Origin: Micromonospora_J zhanjiangensis
Lineage (GTDB): Bacteria > Actinomycetota > Actinomycetes > Mycobacteriales > Micromonosporaceae
Assembly: GCF_042650605.1 (NCBI RefSeq)
Contig: NZ_JBHSBN010000015.1
Span: 1-64,000, forward strand
Direction: 5' to 3'
Length of the DNA stretch: 64,000 bases
The first letter of the stretch is position 1. Each line of letters starts with the position of its first letter. The notes below the pieces were generated by a model, which searched no databases, was not told where the DNA came from, and saw only the letters and a list, made by a program, of their open reading frames with translations. This document shows positions 1 through 8,569 of this stretch, piece by piece. The translations under genes and the position numbers were made by a program.

Positions 1-431
1 ACCCGCTCCTCGCCCTCGATTACACCGGTGACCGAACAACCCTCACGCACCTCGACACCCTTGCGCTTCGCGTTGTTCAACAGGATCTCGTCGAACCGCG
101 CCCGCTCGACCTGGTAGGCGAACGACGCGGACCCGGTCATCCGTTCCGAGAGGCCGAAGGAGAACGTCCACGGCTCCGGCCGCGCACCCCAACGGAACGT
201 GCCACCCTTCTTCTTCGGGAAGCCGGCCTCCGCCAGCTCGTCCGTGACGCCGAGCAGCCGGCACACCCCGTGAACCGTCGACGGCAGCAACGACTCGCCG
301 ATCTGGTACCGGGGAAAGACCTCCTTCTCCAGCAACAACACCCGATGACCCTGCATGGCCACCAGCGAAGCCACCGTCGAACCGGCCGGCCCACCACCCG
401 CCACCACCACGTCGAACTCTTCCACCGGCAT
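1..431 (-). CDS. FAD-dependent halogenase, N-terminal part (runs off the left edge)
   Basis: Only the first 143 residues are present; the gene continues beyond base 1. The start is the ATG at 431-429, preceded by a GAGAG ribosome-binding stretch. The N-terminus MPVEEFDVVVAGGGPAGS carries the FAD-binding GxGxxG-type motif. The following stretch (EKEVFPRYQIGESLLP, GGTFRWGARPEPW, YQVERARFDEILL) is what I know from the glycopeptide halogenases (VhaA, BhaA, Tcp21). These enzymes chlorinate the two tyrosine-derived residues (2 and 6), as I recall while they are bound to the NRPS, using reduced flavin supplied in trans. The gene lies 96 bases after oxyB in the same orientation, as in the teicoplanin and A47934 clusters. 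There oxyC follows next, so oxyC is expected just off the left edge. The catalytic lysine and C-terminus cannot be checked here. Confidence 0.93.
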   Translation of the reverse strand, partial: MPVEEFDVVVAGGGPAGSTVASLVAMQGHRVLLLEKEVFPRYQIGESLLPSTVHGVCRLLGVTDELAEAGFPKKKGGTFRWGARPEPWTFSFGLSERMTGSASFAYQVERARFDEILLNNAKRKGVEVREGCSVTGVIEGEER

Positions 432-527
432 GTCACACCGTCTCTCGATCGAGTATTTGCCTGTTGTTGCCGATTCTGACGTCGCACCGCGTCGGCGTGA
501 AGTTCGTCAATCTGACACCGGGGTCGA

Positions 528-1724
528 TCACCAGGCCACCATGAGGCTGGTCAATCCGTACGCCGGGGTGCTGGTCCGGAACCTGGTCTCCTGGGCCGGA
601 TCCGCCAGTCTCAGCCCGGGAAAGCGCCGCCACAGCGACGTGTAGACGATGCGCAGTTCCAGCCGGGCCAGGGCGGCCCCGAGGCAGTGGTGCACGCCGT
701 GCCCGAACGCGACGTGCGGGACCGGCTCGCGCGTGACGTCGAGGCGGTCCGCGTCCGGCAGCAGGTCGGGATCGCGGTTCGCCATGGGCAGCGAGCAGAG
801 GACGGTCTCCCCCGCCCTGATCACCCGACCCGCGACGGTGACGTCCTCGATGGCGGTCCGGGGTGTCGGGGCGTACGGGGCCGTCAGGTACCGGATCAGC
901 TCGTCGACCGCCCGATCCGCCGCCTTCTCGTCGCCCCGCACCGCGGCGATCTGGTCGGGGTGGCGCAGCAGCGCCAGCACGCCCAGACCGATCATGCCGG
1001 AGATGTTGTCGTCGCCGGCCAGCATCACCTGCACGCAGAAGCCCCTCAGCTCCTCGTCGGTGATGGTGTCACCGTGTTCGGCGAGGATCGATCCGAGCAG
1101 CCCCTCGCCCGGGTCCTTCCGTTCCCTGGCCATCATCGCCAGCAGGTAACGGGAGAACGCCTCGCCGGCCGCGGCCCGCTTCTTCTGACTCCGCGCGGCG
1201 TCCAGATGCGCGTGACAGAGCTGCCGGAACATGGCCCGGTCGTCCTGGGGCACCCCGATCAGCTCGCAGAGCACGGCCGCGGGCACCTCGTCGGCGACCA
1301 GCTCGACCAGGTCCGCCGGCGACCCCTCCTGCTCCATGACGTCGAGCCGGTCCGCGACGATCCGCTCGATGCGCGGCGCCAGCCGCCGCATCCGGCGCTG
1401 GGTGAATCCCGGTGTCATCAACTGCCGCAGTCGGGTGTGCTCGGGCGGGTCGTAGTCCATCAGGTTGCCGACCAGCTCGCGCGGTCGGAAGACGCCCTTC
1501 CCGCCGATCTCGTCCCGCGGGTTGAAGCGACGCCGGGCGCTGAACCGCTGGTGGTCGCCGAGCACCTGGCGGACGACGGCGTGCCCCGCGGCGAGCCAGG
1601 TGGGGCTGGCCTCCGCCCCGGAGCCCAGCGTGATCTTCGTCAGTTTTCCGGCGGCGCGCAGGTCGTCCGCCGGATCGAAGCCCTGTCGACGGGCGTGGAT
1701 CGGGAGCGAGTCGTCACCACTCAA
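528..1724 (-). CDS. oxyB: cytochrome P450 OxyB, first ring-closing oxygenase
   Basis: A 398-residue P450 that closely matches the vancomycin OxyB sequence as I recall it, for example RDEIGGKGVFRPRELVGN and the I-helix MLAGDDNISGM. The haem-binding cysteine is at about residue 347 in FGHGVHHCLG. OxyB makes the C-O-D aryl ether bridge between residues 4 and 6 while the heptapeptide is on the last carrier protein, recruited by the X domain of the module 7 NRPS. The start is a TTG at 1724-1722, 6-7 bases after GAGGAGC. It overlaps the end of oxyE by 11 bases, so the two are translationally coupled. No in-frame ATG or GTG fits the family N-terminus (SGDDSLPIHARRQG) better. OxyC is not in the window. 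Confidence 0.95.
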   Translation of the reverse strand: MSGDDSLPIHARRQGFDPADDLRAAGKLTKITLGSGAEASPTWLAAGHAVVRQVLGDHQRFSARRRFNPRDEIGGKGVFRPRELVGNLMDYDPPEHTRLRQLMTPGFTQRRMRRLAPRIERIVADRLDVMEQEGSPADLVELVADEVPAAVLCELIGVPQDDRAMFRQLCHAHLDAARSQKKRAAAGEAFSRYLLAMMARERKDPGEGLLGSILAEHGDTITDEELRGFCVQVMLAGDDNISGMIGLGVLALLRHPDQIAAVRGDEKAADRAVDELIRYLTAPYAPTPRTAIEDVTVAGRVIRAGETVLCSLPMANRDPDLLPDADRLDVTREPVPHVAFGHGVHHCLGAALARLELRIVYTSLWRRFPGLRLADPAQETRFRTSTPAYGLTSLMVAW

Positions 1725-2868
1725 GGGGAAGCTCCTCGACGGCGAAGGGTGCCGGCCGGCCCGGCTTGAACCGTAACTCCTCCGGCGGGACCGCCAGCCG
1801 CAACGACGGGAACCGGCGGACCACCGCCGGCAGCACCACCCGCAGTTCGAGTTTGGCCAGCGGCGCGCCGATGCAGTGGTGGATGCCGTGCCCGAAGGCC
1901 AGGTGCGCGGGGGCCTGCCGGGTGATGTCGAACCGGTCGTCCCGCGTACGGTTGGCCGCCAGCATCGAACAGGTCAGCACCTCACCGGCGCGGATGTCGT
2001 ACCCCGCCAGCCGGACGTCGGTGAGCGCCACCCGCGGCGAGGGCGCCTCGACGACCGACGCGTAGCGGAGCACCTCCTCGATCGCGCCGTCCACGAGTTC
2101 CGGACGGTCGCGCAGCAGCGCCAACTGCCCGGGATGGGTCACCAGGAGCAGCACCGCGACCGCCAGTTGGGCGGCCATCTGCTCGGTGGCCATGGTCAGG
2201 TTCGCCTCGGCGAGCCCGGCCAGTTCCTCCTGGGACACCTCGTCCCCGTGCTCGCGCACGACAGCGCCGATCAACCCCTCGCCGGGATCGCGCCGCTTGC
2301 GGGTGGCCAGCCGCTCGGCGTAGTTGACGACGCCCAGCCCCGCCGCGGCCCGCTGCCGGGGAATCCGACTCTCCCGGCTGTCCCGGATCATCCGCGACAG
2401 CTCGGCCTGGTCGTCCCGGGGGACGCCGAGGAACTCGCAGGCGATGAACGCCGGGATCGGCCAGGCGACGTACCGGACGAAGTCGACCGGCGATCCCACG
2501 CTCTCGAAGTCGTCCAGGCAGTCCTCGACGATCTCCTCGATCCGGGGCCGCAGCACCTTCAAGCGTCGGGCCGAGTACGCCGGCGCCACCGTCCTGCGCA
2601 ACCGGGTGTGCTCGGGCGGGTCGTACACCTGCAGGAGCCCCGGCAGTTGGGCCCGGTCCGCCTCGTCGTCGACGGGCCGCATCGAGCTGAACCGGACGTG
2701 GTCGGCGAGAATCTCCCGCATCTCGTCGTAGCCGGTGACCAGCCACTGCTTGCGGCCGTCCATCCCCGGTTCCGTGTCGTACTCGTGCAGCGGCCCCTTT
2801 TCTTGCATCGCACAGAACTCCGGTACCGGGTCGAGCCGGTGCCGCTGGTGCGGCAGGGGAAGTGCCAT
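1714..2868 (-). CDS. oxyE: cytochrome P450 OxyE, F-O-G ring oxygenase
   Basis: A 384-residue P450 between oxyA and oxyB. The haem cysteine is at about residue 332 in FGHGIHHCIG and the ExxR region is around EEVLRYASV. The I-helix reads LTMATEQMAAQ and lacks the usual AGxxT, which fits the Oxy family's use of unusual I-helices. In teicoplanin-type clusters the P450 in this slot is OxyE, which closes the F-O-G ether between residues 1 and 3. Vancomycin-type clusters lack it. Its presence predicts aromatic residues at positions 1 and 3 and a four-ring aglycone, in agreement with the A-domain reading. The ATG at 2868 has a perfect AGGAGG six bases upstream. Assignment as OxyE rests on position and on clear difference from OxyA and OxyB; I did not align it to OxyE itself. 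Confidence 0.88.
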   Translation of the reverse strand: MALPLPHQRHRLDPVPEFCAMQEKGPLHEYDTEPGMDGRKQWLVTGYDEMREILADHVRFSSMRPVDDEADRAQLPGLLQVYDPPEHTRLRRTVAPAYSARRLKVLRPRIEEIVEDCLDDFESVGSPVDFVRYVAWPIPAFIACEFLGVPRDDQAELSRMIRDSRESRIPRQRAAAGLGVVNYAERLATRKRRDPGEGLIGAVVREHGDEVSQEELAGLAEANLTMATEQMAAQLAVAVLLLVTHPGQLALLRDRPELVDGAIEEVLRYASVVEAPSPRVALTDVRLAGYDIRAGEVLTCSMLAANRTRDDRFDITRQAPAHLAFGHGIHHCIGAPLAKLELRVVLPAVVRRFPSLRLAVPPEELRFKPGRPAPFAVEELPLEW

Positions 2869-2891
2869 CGATCCTCCTGTGCTTTCCGGCT

Positions 2892-4067
2892 CTACCAGTC
2901 GAGCAGCAGGGCTTCCACGTCGAACGGGGGCGGCCCCAAGGTGACGGCACGGTCCGGCTGCGCCAGCCTCAGGGTGGGAAAGCGGTGCGCCAGCGCCGGA
3001 ATGGCCGTCCGGAACACCAACTCGGCCAGACTTCTGCCGAGGCAGTGATGGATTCCGTGGCCGAACGCGACATGCTCCGGCCGGGTCCGGGTGATGTCGA
3101 ACCCGTCCACCGGATCCGGGAAATTCTGGCGGTTGGCGGCCAGCAGGGAGCAGGTGACGGTGTCACCGGCCTTGACGAGACGGTCACCGATGCGCACATC
3201 CTCCAGCGCGATGCGCGGATGGGTCTTCTCGTCGGTGGTGAGATACCGGGTGACCTCATCCAGCCAGTCCGGGATCGTCTCCGGCTTCTCCCGCAGCAGG
3301 GCGAACTGTTCCGGCTCGTCCACCATCAGCAACGCGCCGGCGGCCAGGAAACGCGCCACCTGGTCCGCGCCCGCACCCATGACGAACGCGGCCACCCCGG
3401 TCAGTTCCGCGTCCGTGATCTCGTCGCCGTGTTCGCGCACCACGACCCCGAACATGTCGTCGCCGGGGTCGCGGCGCGTGCGGGCGGTGGCCTTGTTCAT
3501 GTACGTCATGAACTTGTTCCCCGCCACCACCCGCCGCTTCTCCGACCGTTCGGTCCGGCTGGCGTGCAGGCACCGGGACAGATCCGCCTGATCGTCCCGG
3601 GGAATGCCGAGGAAGTCGCAGGTCGCCGTGGTGCCGACCGCCCACCCGAAGTGCGGGACGAAGTCCAGCGGGCCGCCGGTCGCCTCGATCGTGTCCAGGG
3701 TGTCCCCGACGACCCGCTCGACCTGGCCGCGGAACTTCTGCATCCGCCGGACGGCGAAGGCCGGCGCCACCAACCGGCGCAGTCGGGTGTGTTCCGGCGG
3801 GTCGTACTGGGTGAGGAAGCCGGGCCAGGCGATGCCGGCCGCGGTCCCGCCGTAGATCAGCCGGGCGCTGAACTTGTCCGAACCGAGGACCTGCCGGACC
3901 TCGTCGAGCCCGGTGGCGAGCCACGCGGTCCGGCCGCCGGGGTGGTCCTCGCTGCCCAACGACGTCATCGGGCCCTCGGCCATCAGGGCGCGAAGCTCCG
4001 GTATCGGATCGAACCGGTTCCTCCGGTGCAGCTCCAGGGCCTGGACAACATTGATCTCCTCGAACAC
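2892..4067 (-). CDS. oxyA: cytochrome P450 OxyA, D-O-E ring oxygenase
   Basis: A 391-residue P450 matching vancomycin OxyA as I recall it (VFEEINVVQALELHRRNRFD, FVMGAGADQVARFLAAGA, C-terminus GPPPFDVEALLLDW). The haem cysteine is at about residue 342 in FGHGIHHCLG. OxyA forms the second ether bridge, D-O-E, between residues 2 and 4. I place the start at the GTG 4067-4065: it has AGGGAT nine bases upstream and matches the family N-terminus. The frame stays open to a TTG at 4124, but that extension would run into the StrR-like operator at 4119-4147 and has no family counterpart. OxyE follows 23 bases downstream, so oxyA-oxyE-oxyB-halogenase probably form one transcript from the operator-bearing promoter. 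Confidence 0.94.
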   Translation of the reverse strand: MFEEINVVQALELHRRNRFDPIPELRALMAEGPMTSLGSEDHPGGRTAWLATGLDEVRQVLGSDKFSARLIYGGTAAGIAWPGFLTQYDPPEHTRLRRLVAPAFAVRRMQKFRGQVERVVGDTLDTIEATGGPLDFVPHFGWAVGTTATCDFLGIPRDDQADLSRCLHASRTERSEKRRVVAGNKFMTYMNKATARTRRDPGDDMFGVVVREHGDEITDAELTGVAAFVMGAGADQVARFLAAGALLMVDEPEQFALLREKPETIPDWLDEVTRYLTTDEKTHPRIALEDVRIGDRLVKAGDTVTCSLLAANRQNFPDPVDGFDITRTRPEHVAFGHGIHHCLGRSLAELVFRTAIPALAHRFPTLRLAQPDRAVTLGPPPFDVEALLLDW

Positions 4068-4118
4068 GCCACCGATCCCTTCGCTCAACCGAGCGGCGTA
4101 CGTCGGGTCGTCGGACCC

Positions 4119-4147
4119 GTCCAACCGTCCGCCCTGAGCGGCTGGAC
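4119..4147. promoter_or_regulatory. StrR/Bbr-like operator upstream of oxyA
   Basis: GTCCAA, 17 bases, then CTGGAC. This fits the consensus GTCCAR-N17-YTGGAC described for the StrR-family activator Bbr of the balhimycin cluster. It lies between the mbtH-like gene and oxyA, 52 bases upstream of the oxyA start, so it probably activates the oxyA-oxyE-oxyB-halogenase transcript. Confidence 0.8.
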
Positions 4148-4155
4148 ACCGCCGT

Positions 4156-4365
4156 TCACGCGCCGACCTCCTCGACCAGGCTCTTCGGCCGCAGGTCCGT
4201 CCAGTTCTGCTCGACGTAGCTGAGGCACTCCTGCCGGGACGCCTCGCCGTGGACGACGGTCCAGCCGGCCGGCACCTCGGCGAAGGCGGGCCAGAGGGAG
4301 TGCTGGCCCTCGTCGTTGACGAGCACGAAGAAGGAGCCGTCCTCGTTGTCGAACGGATTGGTCAT
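4156..4365 (-). CDS. MbtH-like NRPS chaperone
   Basis: A 69-residue protein with the MbtH signature: NDEGQHSLWP, then PAGW, then the C-terminal leucine and DLRP region. MbtH-like proteins bind NRPS adenylation domains and are needed for their solubility and activity. In GPA pathways they also assist the A domain that makes beta-hydroxytyrosine. The start is the ATG at 4365 (MTNPFDNEDG), with GGAGAGGA upstream. The open frame continues upstream to 4557 but overlaps the ABC exporter and has no MbtH-like content. It lies 85 bases after the exporter and just before the operator that precedes oxyA. Confidence 0.95.
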   Translation of the reverse strand: MTNPFDNEDGSFFVLVNDEGQHSLWPAFAEVPAGWTVVHGEASRQECLSYVEQNWTDLRPKSLVEEVGA

Positions 4366-4450
4366 CGTGGTGTCCTCTCCCGCTCCGGCCCGGGCCGGAG
4401 CTTCTCGGCGACGGCCGACCCGGTCCGGGCCGGCCCCGTGGTGTGCGTTG

Positions 4451-6427
4451 TCATCCGCCACGAACCACGTGGCGCAGGGGCTCCGGCTCGTCGTCGAGCT
4501 CGGCTTCGTAGGTGAGCGTGTCGACCGCGTCGCCCGCCGGACCGGTCCCGTTGCCACCCGGCTTGAAGAACTGCGTGTGGTAGAGCTCGGCGTAGAGGCC
4601 GCCCCGCGCCAGCAGCGCCTCGTGCGTACCGCTCTCCCGGACCCCGCCGTCGTCGATGACGAGGATCTGGTCGGCCTCCCGGATGGTGGACAACCGGTGG
4701 GCGATCACCAGCGACGTACGGCTGCGCAGGGCGGTCTTGAGCGCCCGCTGCACGGCCGCCTCTGACTCGGAGTCCAGGTGCGCGGTGGCCTCGTCGAGCA
4801 CGACGACCGTGGGCTCCTTCAGCAGCAGCCGGGCGATGGCCAGTCGCTGCTTCTCCCCGCCCGACATGCGGTAGCCGCGATCACCGGTGACGGTGTCGAA
4901 CCCACCCGGCAGGGACTCGATCAGGTCCCAGATCTGGGCACCCTTGCACGCCTCGATCAGCTCGTCCTCGGTCGCGGTGGGACGGGCGTAGAGCAGGTTC
5001 TCCCGGATCGTGTCGTGGAAGAGGTACGCGTCCTGGCTGACCACCCCCACCGTCGCCCGGAGCGAGTCGAAGGTGAGGTCGCGCAGATCGTGTCCGCCGA
5101 TCCGGACGGTGCCGGAGGTCGGATCGTACAGTCGGGTCACCAGGTGGGTGATGGTGCTCTTGCCCGCGCCGGACGGTCCGACGAGCGCGGTGAGAGTCCC
5201 GGCCGGCACGTGGAAGCTCACGCCCCGCAGGACCTCCGGCGTCGTCTCCCCGCGCTTGCGTTCGGCGCGCACGTACTCCAGCGACGCCAGCGAGACCTCG
5301 TTCGCGGTGGGGTAGCGGAACGCGACGTTCTCGAACTCGATGTCCGGTGCCACGTTCCGGGCGAGCCCGACCGCGCCGGGCCGTTCCTGGATCAGTGGCT
5401 TCAGATCGAGCAGCTCGAAGATCCGGGAGAAGCTCACCACGATCATCTGCGCGGTCTCCTGCAGCCCGGACAGCTGGACCATCGGACCGAACAGCCGGCT
5501 CAGCAGGGTGACGATGGCGACCAGCGTGCCGAGCTGGAACGCCCCGTCGAGCACCAGGTTACCGCCGACCCCGTAGACGAGCGCCGTGGCGAGCGAGGCC
5601 ATCAGCCCCATCATGACGAAGGCCAGCCGGCCGAACACCGAGAGGTTGACGCCGATCGTGCGGATCCGCCCGGCCCGGTCGGCGTACTCGGCCAGTTCCT
5701 CCTTCGGCCGGCCGAAGAGCTTGGAGAGCATCGCCCCCTGCACGTTGAACCGCTCCTGGAGGAGTCCACCGAGGTTGGCGTTCGCCTCCATCAGCCGTTC
5801 CGTGCGCCGCTGTATCACCCGCCCCACGTAGACCCAGGGCACGATGAACAGCGGAATCACCAGCAGGGTGACGACGGCCACCAGCCACGACAGGTAGAAC
5901 AACTCGGCGAGCACCAGCGCGACCGTCAGCGCACTCGTGGCCGCCATCAGCAGGTGGGTGAACTCCTGCTGGGCCATGATCAGTTCCGTGTGCAGCCGGC
6001 CGACCAGGACCCCGGTCTGGGTCCGGGTGAAGAACGCGATCGGCAGCCGCTGTACGTGGCTCAGGGACTGGACGCGCAGGTCGTAGGTGACCCCCTGCCC
6101 GATCCGGCCGGAGATGTAGGCCGAGGCCAACTCCAACAGGCCACCCGCCACCGCGAGTCCGGCGGCCAGGCAGGCCATCATCACCACGAGCCGGGGATCG
6201 TTCTTGAGGATGCCGTCGTTGACCAGCCTCATCAGCAGCAGCGGGGTCGCGATGACCGCGAGCGACTCCAGCGCGGCGATGAGGACGAAGAGCGCCACCT
6301 TGCCGATGTGCGGGCGGAAGTAGGCGAGCACCCTGCGCACCGTCCCCGGACGGACCTTGCTCTGCCAGGGATCCGGATCACCCTCAGCGCTCTTCGGCTG
6401 TCCCCCGAAGTTCAGCACCACGTCCAC
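4451..6427 (-). CDS. ABC half-transporter (fused TMD-NBD), probable glycopeptide exporter
   Basis: A 658-residue exporter. The six-helix transmembrane domain spans roughly residues 30-340 and the ATPase domain follows. Walker A GPSGAGKST is near residue 417, the signature SGGEKQRL near 520, Walker B VVVLDEATAHLD near 542 and the H-loop IAHRLST after it. It therefore works as a dimer in the cytoplasmic membrane. Exporters of this type sit at the same place in teicoplanin-like clusters and are thought to export the finished antibiotic. The start is the GTG at 6427, with GAGAGAGGA upstream. There is an unusual insertion of about 20 residues between the first beta strand of the NBD and Walker A (VSLASLEYVRAERKRGETTPEVL). 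Confidence 0.93.
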   Translation of the reverse strand: MDVVLNFGGQPKSAEGDPDPWQSKVRPGTVRRVLAYFRPHIGKVALFVLIAALESLAVIATPLLLMRLVNDGILKNDPRLVVMMACLAAGLAVAGGLLELASAYISGRIGQGVTYDLRVQSLSHVQRLPIAFFTRTQTGVLVGRLHTELIMAQQEFTHLLMAATSALTVALVLAELFYLSWLVAVVTLLVIPLFIVPWVYVGRVIQRRTERLMEANANLGGLLQERFNVQGAMLSKLFGRPKEELAEYADRAGRIRTIGVNLSVFGRLAFVMMGLMASLATALVYGVGGNLVLDGAFQLGTLVAIVTLLSRLFGPMVQLSGLQETAQMIVVSFSRIFELLDLKPLIQERPGAVGLARNVAPDIEFENVAFRYPTANEVSLASLEYVRAERKRGETTPEVLRGVSFHVPAGTLTALVGPSGAGKSTITHLVTRLYDPTSGTVRIGGHDLRDLTFDSLRATVGVVSQDAYLFHDTIRENLLYARPTATEDELIEACKGAQIWDLIESLPGGFDTVTGDRGYRMSGGEKQRLAIARLLLKEPTVVVLDEATAHLDSESEAAVQRALKTALRSRTSLVIAHRLSTIREADQILVIDDGGVRESGTHEALLARGGLYAELYHTQFFKPGGNGTGPAGDAVDTLTYEAELDDEPEPLRHVVRGG

Positions 6428-6501
6428 AAAGCATCCTCTCTCAGATGACTCGCGACATCATCGATCTCATCGTGGCGGCGGGAGCCGATGTCCACGAGTG
6501 G

Positions 6502-6530
6502 GTCCGAGCGGCCGTCTCAGCCGCAGCGGT
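6502..6530. promoter_or_regulatory. Degenerate StrR-like operator upstream of the ABC exporter
   Basis: GTCCGA, 17 bases, then AGCGGT. The right half is lost and the left has one mismatch. The flanking context (GATGTCCACGAG then GG before the left half) is the one found next to the good sites at 19931, 47847 and 49222, so this looks like a decayed member of the same promoter cassette. It lies 75 bases upstream of the exporter start. Function is doubtful. Confidence 0.35.
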
Positions 6531-6629
6531 ACAGAAGCTGGTCGCGTGGCACCACGTCGTCGGTCACGGCCGCGCACGTCGCGGTGACCCCACGCGTAGA
6601 TGGCACCGAGCGTGCCGGCGCGGCTCGGC

Positions 6630-8417
6630 TCACGCGGAGCCCGACGCCGGTCCGGCATTGGCGTCGAAGGAGCTGCCGGAGTAGTCGGGATCGAGCACGG
6701 AGACGGCGTACGTGGCGGGTGCGGCCAGCATGGCCGCGACGCCGAGGGCGAGTCCGGCGGTGACCAGGGCGGTCGGGGCGGTCCGGACGACCCGCGCCAG
6801 GACCAGCACCAGCACGGCGACCACGCCGAGCGCGAGCGTGCCCCATCTGGCCCAGGGCAGGAAGTTGGGGTAGTGGGACCACAGCCAGGCGGCCCACGCC
6901 GTTTCGGCCGCGACCGCGAGCGGCAGCACCCAGGCCCGCCCGCCGCCGCCGGGGTACTCCCGCCAGAACGTCACGACGCCGAGGGCGCAGAGGGCCGCGA
7001 TCGCGGGGGCGAGATCCGCCACGAACGCGGTGTGGTCGACGGCGCTCGCGCTGAAGACGAAGGCGAAGGTCACCAGCCACACACCCCACATCACCAACCC
7101 GCCGCGCACCGGGTCGGTGCGCTCGGTCCGGCGCTTCCACCAGAGCCCGCACAGCAACGCCAGCAGGGCGAGCGGGAACAGCCAGGCGATCGCGACGCCG
7201 AGATGGCCGTCGAGCAGCTTGGTCGATCCCAACGGATCCACCCTGCTCTCCGCCTTGGACAGGTCCCCGTCCGGAGGGCCCTCGACCATCGGCCCCTGAC
7301 CCTGGGCCCGCGGGCCGACGTTGCCGTTCTGGTCCGGGCCTCCCGGGCCCACGTTGCCCTCCTGGTCCTGACCTCCCGGGCCGACGTTGCCCTCCTGGTC
7401 CTGACCCCGCGGGCCCACGTTGCCCTCCTGGTCCTGACCCCGCGAGCCGACGTCACCCGCGCGCTCGTGCGCCCGCGCGTTGCCGTCCGGGCCCAGCCAC
7501 GGACCGCCGCCCTCACCCCTGAGGTTGAGCGGCGCGGCGCCGGGGATGTGGATGCCCAGGCGGCTGAGCCCGTTGTATCCGAACACCATGGCGAAGGCGC
7601 TGTTGTTGGTGCTGCCGCTGACGTAGGGCCGGTCGGCGGCCGGGGTCACGGTGTAGAGCAGGACCCACGACAGGGACACCGCCAGCATCACCACGCCGGC
7701 GATCCCCAGGTGCCGCAACCGACCACGCAGGTCGACCGGCGCGGTGAGCAGGTAGCCGACCGCCAGGGCGGGCAGGACCAACCACGCCTGCAGGCTCTTG
7801 CACTGGAAGGCCAGCCCGACCCAGACGCCGGCCCAGACCAGCGATCGGAGTCGTGCCTCCAGCACGGCGCGCTGGTACGCGTCGACGGCGAACAGCAGGC
7901 ACATGACCAGCGCGCCGTCCGCCATGCTGTGCCCGAACATCGAGGCGGTGACCGGGGTGAGGGTGAAGATGCCGGCGGCGAGCAGGCCGGGTACCACGCC
8001 GGCCCACCGCCGCACGACGCGGTAGAGCACGAGCACCGAGATCACCCCCTCGATGACCTGCGGCAGTGCCAGGGACCACGGGTGGAAACCGAAGATTCTG
8101 GCCGAGACGGCCTGCGGTATGAACGAGCCGGCGAGCTTGTCGAGCGTGTACGTCGCCGCCGGGTCGGCGGCGCCGTACAGGAACGCCTTCCAGCTTCCGG
8201 ACATGCTCCGGGCGGCGTCCGAGTACAGCGGCGCGTAGTCGACCAGCCGCAGGTTCCAGGCGTACAGCACCAGCGCCAGGAGCGCGATACCCAGCAACGC
8301 GGGCCGGGCCCAGGCCGGTTGGTCGGCCGGCGAGCGCCATACCGCCCATCGACCGGGGCGGCCCCCGGGCACCTGCTCGCGGGACGGTGACGGCAGATCG
8401 GTGAGGGTTTCGGACAT
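6630..8417 (-). CDS. GT-C fold polyprenyl-phosphomannose-dependent mannosyltransferase
   Basis: A 595-residue polytopic membrane protein with about ten hydrophobic segments. The first extracytoplasmic loop has the acidic PLYSDAARSM motif typical of the PMT/ArnT-like GT-C family. Its equivalents in teicoplanin, A40926 and ristocetin clusters use a lipid-linked mannose to mannosylate the Dpg7 phenol outside the membrane. The start is the ATG at 8417, with GGAGGT upstream. A hydrophilic insert at about residues 305-390 carries four perfect-length 11-residue repeats (unit about GNVGPRGQDQE), collagen-like in composition. I do not recall this insert in the family. The gene is in line with the glycosyltransferases upstream and the exporter downstream. 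Confidence 0.9.
   Translation of the reverse strand: MSETLTDLPSPSREQVPGGRPGRWAVWRSPADQPAWARPALLGIALLALVLYAWNLRLVDYAPLYSDAARSMSGSWKAFLYGAADPAATYTLDKLAGSFIPQAVSARIFGFHPWSLALPQVIEGVISVLVLYRVVRRWAGVVPGLLAAGIFTLTPVTASMFGHSMADGALVMCLLFAVDAYQRAVLEARLRSLVWAGVWVGLAFQCKSLQAWLVLPALAVGYLLTAPVDLRGRLRHLGIAGVVMLAVSLSWVLLYTVTPAADRPYVSGSTNNSAFAMVFGYNGLSRLGIHIPGAAPLNLRGEGGGPWLGPDGNARAHERAGDVGSRGQDQEGNVGPRGQDQEGNVGPGGQDQEGNVGPGGPDQNGNVGPRAQGQGPMVEGPPDGDLSKAESRVDPLGSTKLLDGHLGVAIAWLFPLALLALLCGLWWKRRTERTDPVRGGLVMWGVWLVTFAFVFSASAVDHTAFVADLAPAIAALCALGVVTFWREYPGGGGRAWVLPLAVAAETAWAAWLWSHYPNFLPWARWGTLALGVVAVLVLVLARVVRTAPTALVTAGLALGVAAMLAAPATYAVSVLDPDYSGSSFDANAGPASGSA
7315..7446 (-). repeat. Four tandem 33-bp repeats inside the mannosyltransferase gene
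   Basis: Four consecutive 33-bp units (7315-7347, 7348-7380, 7381-7413, 7414-7446) with only a few substitutions. They encode an 11-residue Gly/Pro/Gln/Asp unit at about residues 325-368. Partial units flank both sides. The period keeps the reading frame, so copy number could vary without breaking the enzyme. Confidence 0.95.
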
Positions 8418-8569
8418 CCCGGTACCTCCAGTCGTGATACGGCGTTACGGTGCGAGGTCAGGTCCCGCCGGGCTCTCGAAGCACGGGGACCAGTCTCGTG
8501 AGGCTGTTCCCGCGCTACAACGGGTGCACGTTGGACAATGGCCGTCCCGGCCGGTGGACTCGACGTCGC

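Noticed and set aside
4366..4557. Upstream extension of the MbtH-like frame
   Set aside because: Overlaps the exporter 3' end, lacks family content, and the ATG at 4365 has a good ribosome-binding site.
7315..7446. CRISPR-like look of the 33-bp repeats (and of the 27-bp repeats at 48012)
   Set aside because: Repeats abut without spacers, one set is coding, and no cas genes are present.
8531..8536. Lone TTGGAC half-site near the mannosyltransferase/glycosyltransferase gap
   Set aside because: No partner half at the right distance.
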